Shown: positions 7,342 through 14,416 of the stretch, one piece after another
Layout of the letters: each line of letters starts with the position of its first letter
Numbering within the stretch: position 1 is the first letter of the stretch
DNA from: Methanosarcinales archaeon
GTDB taxonomy: Archaea > Halobacteriota > Methanosarcinia > Methanosarcinales > Methanocomedenaceae
Reading direction: 5' to 3'
DNA: 15,235 nucleotides
Assembly: GCA_030666885.1 (NCBI GenBank)
Contig: DAOUWY010000020.1
Coordinates: 1-15,235, forward strand
The notes under the pieces: generated by a model
What the model was told of the DNA's origin: nothing
What the model saw: only the letters and a program-made list of their open reading frames with translations
Databases searched by the model: none
Position numbers and translations under genes: made by a program

Positions 7342-8057
7342 TCTACCACTTCCACTCCATCCATAATGCGGTTGTTATTACGGTTCCTGTTGATAATAGA
7401 GCCGGATACCGTTGATATTGCATGTAATGCTTCTTCCTGGGTCATACCCATTAGCATTCCCAGTGCCATCATCTCCCTGGGTCCGCGCAGGTCATAGTGT
7501 GACCTGGCATTACTGGTGATGACCATGGGTACGTCAAATTTGCGTGCCAGCCTGGCATTTTGCCTTAAGGCAGTAAGTATCCTGACCCTGCTTGCCCCCC
7601 TGTGCCGGATCAGGGCATCTATATTGAAATCAATGGCAACGCCGTTATCTGCCGCCGCTTTAGATAGTACATGGTTCAGGGGTTTACCTTGGGATGCAGG
7701 GTGGGCAAGTATGTCCACGTGCCCATTCTCAACAGCACCGCGATTTATATCGTCATTACCTCCGCTGACACTGATGATATCCACTTTGTTTACTGACCTG
7801 CTTATATATTTATTAAGTTTGGATACATTATCCGCCTGGATCTCGATTCCTGTATATATCTCAAAATCCCTGGGGGTTGGCGTAGTGATATCAGTACCAC
7901 GGAATTTATTTCCAGAGTTGACCGAGGTCAGGCAGATGCCTGAATATCCCATATCCTTTGCTTCCAGTATCATCCTTGATTGGGAATCTGCATAGTCAGG
8001 CAGTGTATGGACGTTAAGGTCATAGAAGTCCGAACTCTTTATTATGCCCATGATCAT
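7338..8057 (-). CDS. rnp3: RNase P protein component 3 (Rpp30)
   Basis: Rpp30 has a PHP-like TIM-barrel fold and binds Pop5 in the archaeal RNase P holoenzyme. The 239-residue product shows the family blocks: FYDLNVHTLPDYADS near the N-terminus, MGYSGICLT, IYTGIEIQADN, VDIISVSGGNDDINRGAVEN, VDILAHPASQGKPLNHVLSK, VAIDFNIDALI and VPMVITSNARSHYDLRGPRE. The start used overlaps the upstream stop in ATGA; an ATG two codons later (8051) is an alternative. Downstream it overlaps pop5 by ATGA. This tight coupling fits the two proteins being made in equal amounts. Confidence 0.95.
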   Translation of the reverse strand: MIMGIIKSSDFYDLNVHTLPDYADSQSRMILEAKDMGYSGICLTSVNSGNKFRGTDITTPTPRDFEIYTGIEIQADNVSKLNKYISRSVNKVDIISVSGGNDDINRGAVENGHVDILAHPASQGKPLNHVLSKAAADNGVAIDFNIDALIRHRGASRVRILTALRQNARLARKFDVPMVITSNARSHYDLRGPREMMALGMLMGMTQEEALHAISTVSGSIINRNRNNNRIMDGVEVVE

Positions 8058-8512
8058 TCTCCAACGCCTAAAAGTGACCGTGCGGCTTGTATCGCTTTTT
8101 CGGGTCTGGCCGGAAAGGCTTTTATTTTTATCCGTATAAGGATGGAATCGGATTTTGTGGTCGTCATCAATTTGCCCAGATATGCTTCCTGCTTATTAAA
8201 CCTGATGTACAGGTTGCAGTCATCATCCACTCGATTTTCCAGTTCGGCTGCAAGCCGGGAAATACCTGCAGGCCCCAGGTGTTCCCTTATACGGTCAACC
8301 AGATACTGGCAGTCCTTGTTTTGCTTTAGGTCTGCCTCCATCACAATAATGGGGTTGTCGTGGTACCCTGTAGTGATGGTCTCATTCACGATGATTGAAT
8401 CTTTTTTTGCGGTTCGTCCCGGAGGAGGAAGAAGCAGCTTTAGGGCTGATCGTACCTTTTCCGGGTCTTCAGTAGCCTGTGCACTTGTGCGCAGATGGAT
8501 ATAATGAATCAT
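8054..8512 (-). CDS. COG1325/PF01877 predicted exosome-associated RNA-binding protein
   Basis: The 152-residue product starts MIHYIHLRTSAQATEDPEKV and belongs to the archaeal RNA-binding family COG1325 (PF01877), long predicted as an exosome-linked subunit because it sits with rpp30, pop5 and exosome genes. Visible family blocks are EDPEKVRSALKLLLPP, ETITTGYHDNPIIVMEADLK, EHLGPAGISRLAAELENRVD and CNLYIRFNKQEAYLGKL. I prefer the ATG at 8512 over a TTG at 8524, because homologues begin close to the IHYIHLR strand. No good ribosome site is visible. The 3' end overlaps rnp3 in ATGA. Confidence 0.9.
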   Translation of the reverse strand: MIHYIHLRTSAQATEDPEKVRSALKLLLPPPGRTAKKDSIIVNETITTGYHDNPIIVMEADLKQNKDCQYLVDRIREHLGPAGISRLAAELENRVDDDCNLYIRFNKQEAYLGKLMTTTKSDSILIRIKIKAFPARPEKAIQAARSLLGVGE

Positions 8513-8559
8513 TTCTGCATACAATTTTCATTTAAAGTAGAATAAATCGCCCATTACGA

Positions 8560-8627
8560 CCGATAGTTAATCGGGCATTCAGGTTTGTTTAAAACCTGGA
8601 AAAATGATGTGAGGTCACAGACCTCAC
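8560..8627 (-). terminator. Three adjacent hairpins after rpl15e
   Basis: Three inverted repeats lie in the gap between rpl15e and the next gene. A perfect 8-base stem GTGAGGTC/GACCTCAC (8609-8627) covers the rpl15e stop codon. AGGTTT/AAACCT (8581-8597) follows, then CCGAT/ATCGG (8560-8574). They could terminate or attenuate transcription between rpl15e and the rest of the superoperon, or act as processing sites. No clear poly-U follows. Confidence 0.35.
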
Positions 8628-9214
8628 TTACCTAAATTACCACGAGACCTGATGCTGGGCCTGGTCTTTTCAGTACCTTTGCCGCGTTTGCGCTGGCCTC
8701 TGCCCTTTGTTCCGGCACTTGTTTTGCCCCTGAAGACCCGTCCTTTCTGGTTGGGATGGCATAACCAATTCAATCTGGGGTCGTTCTTGATGACCGGATG
8801 TGCCGGGTCCACCATGATGATCTCGTACCATTTGTGCTTGCCGTCCTCGCCTACCCAGTATGAGTTAAGCACCTGCAGGTTGGGGAATTTGCCTGCTGCC
8901 CTTTCTTCTGCAATACGCTGGATGCTCTTGCCGCGGGTGATCTTGCTCATGCCCATACGCTTGGTCCTGCGTCCCCTGATATATCGTGATTTCCGGGCAC
9001 TGCCACGCCTGATACCAGCCCGGACCATGACTACACCCTGCTTGGCCTTGTAGCCCAGGCTGCGTGCCCGGTCAAGTCTTGTGGGTTTGTCTATTCTCTG
9101 TACTGAGGCTTCACGTCTCCATTCCTGGAGCCTGTGCCATCTGAGTTCGTGCACATACGTTGAGTCAGGGTCCTTCCAGGCATCCCTGATATGACCATAC
9201 ATTGATTTTGCCAT
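8624..9214 (-). CDS. rpl15e: Large ribosomal subunit protein L15e
   Basis: A 196-residue archaeal L15e (eL15), full length and strongly basic. Recognisable blocks are MAKSMYGHIRDAWK, RWHRLQEWRREASVQRID, RARSLGYKAKQGVVMVRAGI, RRTKRMGMSKITRGKS, LQVLNSYWVGEDGKHKWYEI and NWLCHPNQKGRVFRGKTSAG, with a Lys/Arg/Gly-rich end. It has a good ribosome site (AGGAGA, about 7 bases before the ATG) and a long leader with predicted structure. It heads the gene series; the 99-110 base gap to the next gene, with hairpins, may separate it partly from the rest. Confidence 0.96.
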   Translation of the reverse strand: MAKSMYGHIRDAWKDPDSTYVHELRWHRLQEWRREASVQRIDKPTRLDRARSLGYKAKQGVVMVRAGIRRGSARKSRYIRGRRTKRMGMSKITRGKSIQRIAEERAAGKFPNLQVLNSYWVGEDGKHKWYEIIMVDPAHPVIKNDPRLNWLCHPNQKGRVFRGKTSAGTKGRGQRKRGKGTEKTRPSIRSRGNLGK

Positions 9215-9238
9215 ATTTCGTTATCTCCTAATAAGTGT

Positions 9239-9306
9239 CCAGGTTTCACGGTTCAGCCCTTGAAGGGGCCACATCCCTGCGGGACGTATCCCGCCTATGA
9301 AACTGG
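9239..9306 (-). promoter_or_regulatory. Structured RNA leader upstream of rpl15e
   Basis: On the minus strand this GC-rich stretch, set in AT-rich sequence, can fold into a junction of three stems. P1 joins CCAGTTTCA (9306-9298) with TGAAACCTGG (9248-9239), nine pairs with one bulged C. P2 is GCGGGA/TCCCGC around a UACG loop (9294-9279), perfect over six pairs. P3 is GCCC/GGGC around six bases (9269-9256). It ends about 15 bases before the rpl15e ribosome site. An autoregulatory ribosomal-protein leader is plausible; a separate small RNA is another option. Confidence 0.45.
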
Positions 9307-9320
9307 CATGTTGTGAGTGG

Positions 9321-9330
9321 ATTATAAATA
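9321..9330 (-). promoter_or_regulatory. TATA-like box for rpl15e
   Basis: The minus strand reads TATTTATAAT here, resembling an archaeal TATA box, in an AT-rich block upstream of rpl15e. Transcription would begin near 9297-9305, at or just inside the structured leader. A second candidate box, TTAAATATATA, lies at 9406-9416 and would put the whole structured element in the transcript. Confidence 0.35.
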
Positions 9331-9471
9331 CGTTAATGGGTAATAAATCTTGGGGATGATGCATTTGTGTGAAATTTGGTGGAAATAAACTTAAAGCATA
9401 TTTAGGTATATATTTAAGTATAAACATGCAGAGTTGATAACAATGGTTGCTGTTAAGTACCCGCCCCCTCC

Positions 9472-10038
9472 TTACAATCCTGCTAGTTCTTTTATCTTCT
9501 CAATAACCAGCAAGGCATCTTCACGCTTAACATCCACTTCATTGTGGATCAGGTAGTCAATGACAGTATCCTGCTCATTTTCAGGAATCAGGCCCTGGCC
9601 CACACTCTTCTTTACCATAGCCGCATAGGTCCTGTCAGGATAGTACATCGACTTAGCCGTCTCAAGTAGCATATCACTCTGGTGCAGGTTGATAATCCCT
9701 TCTTCCACAGCAGATCCAAGGGTCATCCTCATATTGACCAGCGGGACCGACAGCGGTTCAAGCGTCTCCGGATGGAACGTGACAGCCACCTCGTCATCTG
9801 ATTCCACAACACCGTCGCGGTACCACTCATATATCCATCCCACCCCTATCATCCTGTGAGTATCAAGTTCAGATGCCCTAAGCGCCCCCATACTGCAGCC
9901 ACCGACCACGGTAACCCCAGCATTTCCGATCAAGGTGTACTGTTTATAGGTGGGCAACACGGCCCTTATGACCGGAAGGTTCACAGCAGGCTGATCCTTT
10001 GGTCCCGGTGATATACGTGATTCGGTGACCCACGGCAT
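9472..10038 (-). pseudogene. Deletion relic: YcaO C-terminal piece fused in frame to TfuA core
   Basis: From an ATG at 10038 the frame encodes 188 residues (a TTG at 10125 would add 29 unrelated ones). The first part contains NLPVIRAVLPTYKQYTL, matching the YcaO C-terminus at the right end of the window (NLPVVRAVLPTFEQYTL). It then jumps directly to AGVTVVGGCSMGALRASELD, the TfuA core. Compared with the intact copy, the last 29 YcaO residues and the first 69 TfuA residues are missing, including the DGIFFD and HREII part of the TfuA domain, so function is unlikely. The joint follows the bases TTGATCGG. The rest aligns with the intact TfuA to the end, some parts nearly identical. An expressed shortened protein cannot be excluded. 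Confidence 0.8.
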
Positions 10039-10095
10039 CAGTGCCGATGATATTAATAAGCAGAAACTGTTACAAATACCAATTATCTTCAAGTA

Positions 10096-10126
10096 ATTGT
10101 GATTGACAATTATTGTGATTAACAAT
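10096..10126. promoter_or_regulatory. Tandem palindromic operator upstream of the ATPase gene
   Basis: Two 15-base dyads, ATTGTGATTGACAAT (10096-10110) and ATTGTGATTAACAAT (10112-10126), lie 16 bases apart and differ at one base. Each is ATTGT-N5-ACAAT, a perfect inverted repeat. They sit just upstream of an AT-rich promoter-like stretch (TATTAAATA near 10130-10138) and 35 bases before the ATPase start. This is the arrangement expected for a dimeric repressor or activator binding two adjacent sites. The regulator is not identifiable from the sequence. Confidence 0.5.
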
Positions 10127-10160
10127 AACTATTAAATACAAAGTAACTATATATTTATTC

Positions 10161-11543
10161 ATGAAATTTTATGATCGTGAAGGTGAGATCAAGAAACTCA
10201 GAACATTGACATCGCTTGACAAGAGCATAATGATTGTGATCTACGGTAGGCGTCGTGTTGGCAAAACACGGCTTGTGCAGCATGTTTTTGGAAAAGACTC
10301 ATTTTACTTTTTTGTAACAGAAAAGGAAGAACGGCTAATCCTTGATGATTTCAGGACTATATTGATGGAACGTTGTGATTATGTTCCTGGTTTTACGGAT
10401 TTCGATGATTTTTTTGGTTTTTTGTTTACGCTATCCGACAAAGAGATTTTCATTTTCGATGAATTCCAGAACTTTAAAAAAATCAACACCAGCGTTTTTT
10501 CTATCATACAGAAATATTGGGATAAATACAAAGATGAACGGAAATATTCATTTTTATTCCTTGGTTCTCACATCGGTCTTATGAAACACCTGTTCAAAGA
10601 CTATAAAACACCACTATTCGGACGCTCGGATGCACTGTTCAATCTAAAACCCCTGCAGTATGATGTTTGCAAAGATATCCTGGTGGATCTGGAAATCAGC
10701 ACATCTATTGAAATATATTCCATATTCGGTGGAGTTCTGAAATACTACGAATTATTAGAGAATGTAGCTGACAGAACGCTATTGAACATCATCTCAGAAC
10801 AATTCATAGATCTTGGTGCCCCCCTTCTTGATGAAGGTACGAATATATTGATCAGTGAATTCGGAACTCAATACAGGATATATTTTTCAATTTTAGAAGT
10901 AATTGCCAGCGGAGCAAGCACTTTGAATGACATAGCAAACCGTACCGGTATCAAAAATACCAGTCTTGGACCTTATATGTCCGATCTCATCAATGAATAT
11001 GAAATCCTGGTGCGCAAAGTTCCAGTGAATGAAAAACCATCCAGATCCAAAAAGGGCAGGTATTTTATCAAAGACAATTTTTTTAAATTCTGGTTTCGCT
11101 TCATTCATAAGAACCGCGGATTTATTGAGAGTGGCAGACCAGAGTATGTTCTTTCAAAAATCGAATCTGAACTTGATCAGTACATCGGGCCGGTTTTTGA
11201 GAATATTTGTGTTGAGTTCCTGTACAGATCAAATGATGAAAAAAAACTTCCATTTGTGTTCCAAAACATAGGTTCATGGTGGAACCGCAAAGGTGATGAG
11301 ATTGATATCGTTGCTTTAAACGATGATACAAAAGATATTCTCATAGGGGAATGTAAATGGAACAATCGCAAGATTGATGTGGATATTTTAACAAAGCTCA
11401 AAGACAAAAGGAGTTTGATCAAATGGAACCATAATGCACGTACAGAGCATTACTGCCTGTTCTCAAAAAGCGGTTTTTCAAAACGTTTACGCGATGCTGC
11501 AGAGGATGAGGATATTTTGCTTTTTACACTGGATGACTTATGA
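10161..11543 (+). CDS. Archaeal ATPase (ATPase_2) with C-terminal DUF234 nuclease-like domain
   Basis: A 460-residue protein of the ATPase_2/DUF234 family (PF01637, PF03008), common and often multi-copy in archaea, with unknown cellular role. The N-terminal P-loop domain has Walker A YGRRRVGKTR (G29 to T36), Walker B IFIFDEFQ (D100, E101) and a sensor-like FLFLGSHIGLM (131-141). A winged-helix segment lies near 240-290 (TLNDIANRTGIKNTSLGPYM). The C-terminal domain carries GDEIDIVAL and ILIGECKW, giving D382 and E397xK399, a PD-(D/E)xK nuclease-like core. It is on the opposite strand to its neighbours, AT-rich, and preceded by a paired operator. No partner gene is intact. Length is normal. Confidence 0.9.
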   Translation: MKFYDREGEIKKLRTLTSLDKSIMIVIYGRRRVGKTRLVQHVFGKDSFYFFVTEKEERLILDDFRTILMERCDYVPGFTDFDDFFGFLFTLSDKEIFIFDEFQNFKKINTSVFSIIQKYWDKYKDERKYSFLFLGSHIGLMKHLFKDYKTPLFGRSDALFNLKPLQYDVCKDILVDLEISTSIEIYSIFGGVLKYYELLENVADRTLLNIISEQFIDLGAPLLDEGTNILISEFGTQYRIYFSILEVIASGASTLNDIANRTGIKNTSLGPYMSDLINEYEILVRKVPVNEKPSRSKKGRYFIKDNFFKFWFRFIHKNRGFIESGRPEYVLSKIESELDQYIGPVFENICVEFLYRSNDEKKLPFVFQNIGSWWNRKGDEIDIVALNDDTKDILIGECKWNNRKIDVDILTKLKDKRSLIKWNHNARTEHYCLFSKSGFSKRLRDAAEDEDILLFTLDDL

Positions 11544-11849
11544 AATTGAAGGGGAAAAGCATCGACACTGCCATCTACTGCGACCCAATCGCCATCCCGC
11601 AACCGTCCACAAATTTGAGCACGATGCGATTGTTTGCAGAATCATAACCTATCGCCGGCAGGTATGGTCAATCCGGCGGCGGGTACTAATGATGAGCGGC
11701 TGGTAAAGCGGTCTAATAATCCGTATGAGATGTTGAAAAAGGAGGCCAGGTAGCATAAGAAGCCTATTAGGTATTCACATGTGGAGACGGCGCAGTACGA
11801 GAAGATGGGAATTTTGTTCAATATGTTTGCGAAGCATGTGAAGGAGTAG
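11540..11849 (+). pseudogene. Unidentified broken coding stretch between the ATPase and the membrane protein
   Basis: This gap holds no intact gene. An ATG overlaps the ATPase stop (ATGA) and opens 35 codons (MKLKGKSIDTAIYCDP...) to TAA at 11645. In another frame an ATG at 11664 opens 29 codons (MVNPAAGTNDERLVKRSNNP...) to a TAG at 11751, after which the same frame continues for 31 codons (HKKPIRYSHVETAQYEKMGI...) to a TAG at 11847. The stretch is GC-richer than the genes on both sides. The pattern suggests a decayed gene with one frameshift and one nonsense change. On the other strand a short piece reads LRDGDWVAVDG, faintly like the end of a PEP-utilising mobile domain. I cannot name the parent. 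Confidence 0.35.
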
Positions 11850-11899
11850 GTAATTTATAGTCCAATATTTAAAAGTGGCATCTTAAAATTTAAGAATGA

Positions 11900-13861
11900 C
11901 TACGAAGTTTTAACATCATCAAAACCGCAAAACTCATTAAATTCGTGGAATTTTCCTAATTCATATTCTTGCTTATTTTCAAATATTTTCAAAACTGATT
12001 TAAAATAATCTTTATTTTCCAGTTTACCTTGCATATTTTTTAGCATTTCACAAAGTCGATTTTTCAAATCGATATTATCATTCATCATGCCTATTTGAAT
12101 CAAAGAACTCAAAGTTCCCTTTATAGACATTTCTAGCTCATGGTCTATGGATTTATATCCAAATTCTTCGATTATCTCAATAATCTTTCTTGTGACTTCT
12201 AACACATCATTTGATTCTTTATTTCTAAAGTTGCCATCAATTCCCTCCAAGAAATCAAATATATTGCTAAGGGATTTATCCATATCTTTAAGTAAATAAA
12301 CGTCCCCCAATTCTTTTAAGACTGAACATATCCAGAGAGTTTCGGTTTTTTTAGACATTGAAGCAAAACCCAATCCTTTATTCCCGATTGTAAAAATTGG
12401 ATCAGAATAACATATTTCACTAGCTGCGATTATTTTAAAATAATCTTTTACAATGTCTTTAAATCCGTGATTTTTATTTGCTGCTTCAATTCCTATATCG
12501 ATGATATAATCAATAATCTGTCTTACCTTGTAACAATTTTTCTCATCTACGATTTGCAATGAATTACTAAGAATATCTTTGATTACCTTGTCATAATGCT
12601 GGTGATCAAAATTAATTTCTTTGTCAATCAGTTCGATTAAGATATTGCGAATTGTCTCTATAAAATATTCAATTGAAAAAATCTTTTCGTCTTCAGACAA
12701 CTGCATAAAATCATTTAATATCTGATATTTTTCCCATATTGGATATAAAATTAATTCTTCATGAGATGTTACTAAAAGGTCTCCTTTTGCATTCAGTGAT
12801 GATCTAGTTGCTTTGCTCCATTTTCTCTCAATTGATTTGATATAAATATAAGTTAAAATATTTTCAATTTCTGAAGTAATTTTATCATAATTGTCTGTTT
12901 TATCAGGTAAACTAATTCCACTTTTAATTGTTTCATCATTTTTCATTTCTGCTTCATAGTCAGAAGGCACTTCAATCCATCTCATCTTAATTGACGATAT
13001 TCCGATATTTCTAAGAGAATCTGTGATTTCGAGAATAGAATCTTCCTGATTATTAGAAAAAGCGGTATCTATAAGTCGGAAAATTTTCCTCGAATAATAT
13101 TTAAGAATTTCAAATTTATATGCGCTGTTTTTTTCAGATTTAATTATTTCCAAATTTAATTTCACCAATTCATCCAATCCAACCTTCAAAGTATGTGAAT
13201 CGTCAGTAATTATAGATTTATTCATAATATCTGCGATGGGTAAAATAGTATCACGTTTTAGCAGTTCAATATCGTCAGATCTGATCTCGATAATTCCTTG
13301 AATAATTTTTTCAGGTTTTAAACGTTGAATCGTATAGTGTGCATAAGGAAATAGAGAAATGAATGAAATTATGGTTAAAAAGATACTAATGTTAATTAGA
13401 TTTACTAGAATTGTTACATTTCCTTTTTGTATAATCCTTAATAACAATAAGTCGTACGAAATAGAAAATCCATATACTACAAGGATTGTCCAAAAAGCTT
13501 TGCTTTTCAAATACAAATCAAGAACTCTTGTATTGGCAATCTGTGTTGAAAGTTGAATCGCAACAAATGAAAAACCAAGAACAATAGCCAGAATTGTCGC
13601 TAACGCTTGAGCCATAGCACTCAATAAGTATAGGGTGCTTTCTTTTGAGGCGCTACAAAAGATATTTATATCAATATGAATTAAAATAGCTATGACTACA
13701 ATAATCGAAATTAAAAGGACAAACAGGTAAAATAAATATGGTAATTTAATTGTATCTTTTATTTTGCTTATCATTGGAATTTTATTATATACTTTTCCCT
13801 TTATTTGTACCAAACCTTCTTTTAGTCGAATAAGAGATTGAAACTCAGTTGGATTTTTCAA
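11900..13861 (-). CDS. Large membrane protein: four helices plus long cytosolic alpha-helical domain
   Basis: The 653-residue product is unnamed. Four hydrophobic segments stand out: 41-64 (LPYLFYLFVLLISIIVVIAI), 77-104, 122-143 and 149-173. The second, with ALATILAIVLGFSFVAIQLS, recalls the N-terminal part of DUF2254-type membrane proteins, a loose resemblance only. Residues from about 180 to the end are hydrophilic, mostly helical, rich in Ile, Lys, Glu and Asn, with no catalytic motif I can see. There is no signal peptide. The start is TTG; a TATA-like TTTATTAATATA (13876-13888) lies about 20 bases upstream, which fits a leaderless transcript. ATG at codon 30 is an alternative. Strong AT bias against the operon genes suggests transfer. 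Confidence 0.8.
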   Translation of the reverse strand: MKNPTEFQSLIRLKEGLVQIKGKVYNKIPMISKIKDTIKLPYLFYLFVLLISIIVVIAILIHIDINIFCSASKESTLYLLSAMAQALATILAIVLGFSFVAIQLSTQIANTRVLDLYLKSKAFWTILVVYGFSISYDLLLLRIIQKGNVTILVNLINISIFLTIISFISLFPYAHYTIQRLKPEKIIQGIIEIRSDDIELLKRDTILPIADIMNKSIITDDSHTLKVGLDELVKLNLEIIKSEKNSAYKFEILKYYSRKIFRLIDTAFSNNQEDSILEITDSLRNIGISSIKMRWIEVPSDYEAEMKNDETIKSGISLPDKTDNYDKITSEIENILTYIYIKSIERKWSKATRSSLNAKGDLLVTSHEELILYPIWEKYQILNDFMQLSEDEKIFSIEYFIETIRNILIELIDKEINFDHQHYDKVIKDILSNSLQIVDEKNCYKVRQIIDYIIDIGIEAANKNHGFKDIVKDYFKIIAASEICYSDPIFTIGNKGLGFASMSKKTETLWICSVLKELGDVYLLKDMDKSLSNIFDFLEGIDGNFRNKESNDVLEVTRKIIEIIEEFGYKSIDHELEMSIKGTLSSLIQIGMMNDNIDLKNRLCEMLKNMQGKLENKDYFKSVLKIFENKQEYELGKFHEFNEFCGFDDVKTS

Positions 13862-13875
13862 TTCTTAACACCAGC

Positions 13876-13888
13876 TATATTAATAAAT
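13876..13888 (-). promoter_or_regulatory. TATA-like box for the membrane protein gene
   Basis: The minus strand reads TTTATTAATATAG, about 20 bases before the TTG at 13861. With a start codon this close and no ribosome site, a leaderless mRNA is the simplest reading. Confidence 0.35.
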
Positions 13889-14097
13889 CCTGACATTAAT
13901 ACTTCTTTCGCCAAATATTGGCATTTTCTTCCCTGCACTCAATTGCGACCTGCTGTCGATTAAGTTCCAGCCTCAGCCCCTACTCTAAGAGGAATAAAAT
14001 TAATTTCTTGCGGTCAGGTTTGTGGCTGGACTATAAAAGTGCATGGCCTTACAATAGCAGTTAAAATATAATATCAATAACCAGCAAACCCACTACT
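13889..14097. other. Noncoding gap between the membrane protein gene and the proline dehydrogenase fragment
   Basis: I see no open frame with family features, tRNA or repeat array here. The only pattern noted is TGGACTATAAA at 14027-14037, the reverse complement of TTTATAGTCCA at 11854-11864 on the far side of the membrane protein gene. Confidence 0.4.
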
Positions 14098-14364
14098 TCA
14101 ATCTCCTTTAATTAAACAAACCAATGCCGTCCTAATATCCCGCTTCTGCTCATTGAGCCTGCGCAGGAAATAACCCAGCCAGCCCTTGCCGTAGAGCATA
14201 TAACCACAGACCTTATACCCCTCCCCTGCCAGTTCCACTTTTCGTTTGTCATGCGCCCCCATCAGCATCTGGAACTAGAAATTCCGGGTGTGTTCCCTGT
14301 TCAGTTGCCTGGCCAGTTCGATAAGTTCATCATCATGGGTGGCCACTGCAATAAGTATGGAATT
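14098..14364 (-). pseudogene. C-terminal fragment of proline dehydrogenase with in-frame TAG
   Basis: Directly translated, this stretch gives IAVATHDDELIELARQLN, then NF-TAG-FQMLMGAHDKRKVELAG, then GYKVCGYMLYGKGWLGYFLRRLNEQ. These match the last part of the PRODH flavin barrel: the THD strand, the FEFQML(Y/M)G helix and the YGKDWYGYFMRRL end. Proline dehydrogenase oxidises proline to pyrroline-5-carboxylate. Only about 85 codons remain; the frame meets a stop at 14365-14367 and the rest of the barrel is absent. TAG at 14275-14277 replaces a residue that is usually Glu. TAG also ends several genes in this window, so it is most likely a nonsense mutation. The flanks 13862-14097 show nothing else coding. 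Confidence 0.75.
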
Positions 14365-14370
14365 TTAAAG

Positions 14371-14395
14371 ATCGTCACATTTTAAGTGTCACGAT
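14371..14395 (-). terminator. Imperfect hairpin downstream of tfuA
   Basis: On the minus strand ATCGTGACA and TGTGACGAT flank a TTAAAA centre; five outer and three inner pairs form with one G-G mismatch. It lies about 20 bases after the tfuA stop and is followed by CTTTAAAATT. It could end ycaO-tfuA transcription, or serve as a binding dyad. Confidence 0.3.
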
Positions 14396-14416
14396 TATGA
14401 TAAAAACAACAGGCTT

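Noticed and set aside
9239..9306. tRNA gene upstream of rpl15e
   Set aside because: The fold has no anticodon arm, T-loop or CCA-side acceptor stem of tRNA form.
9221..9427. 68-codon open frame upstream of rpl15e
   Set aside because: It runs through the promoter and the structured leader, has no family features, and its composition changes abruptly along its length.
10039..10125. TTG start adding 29 residues to the tfuA relic
   Set aside because: The added residues are AT-rich, match neither YcaO nor TfuA as far as I can see, and lie across the operator of the divergent gene.
11754..11846. Pyrrolysine-containing protein read through TAG at 11751
   Set aside because: No pyl genes are visible, TAG ends at least five normal genes in the window, and the product matches no methylamine methyltransferase.
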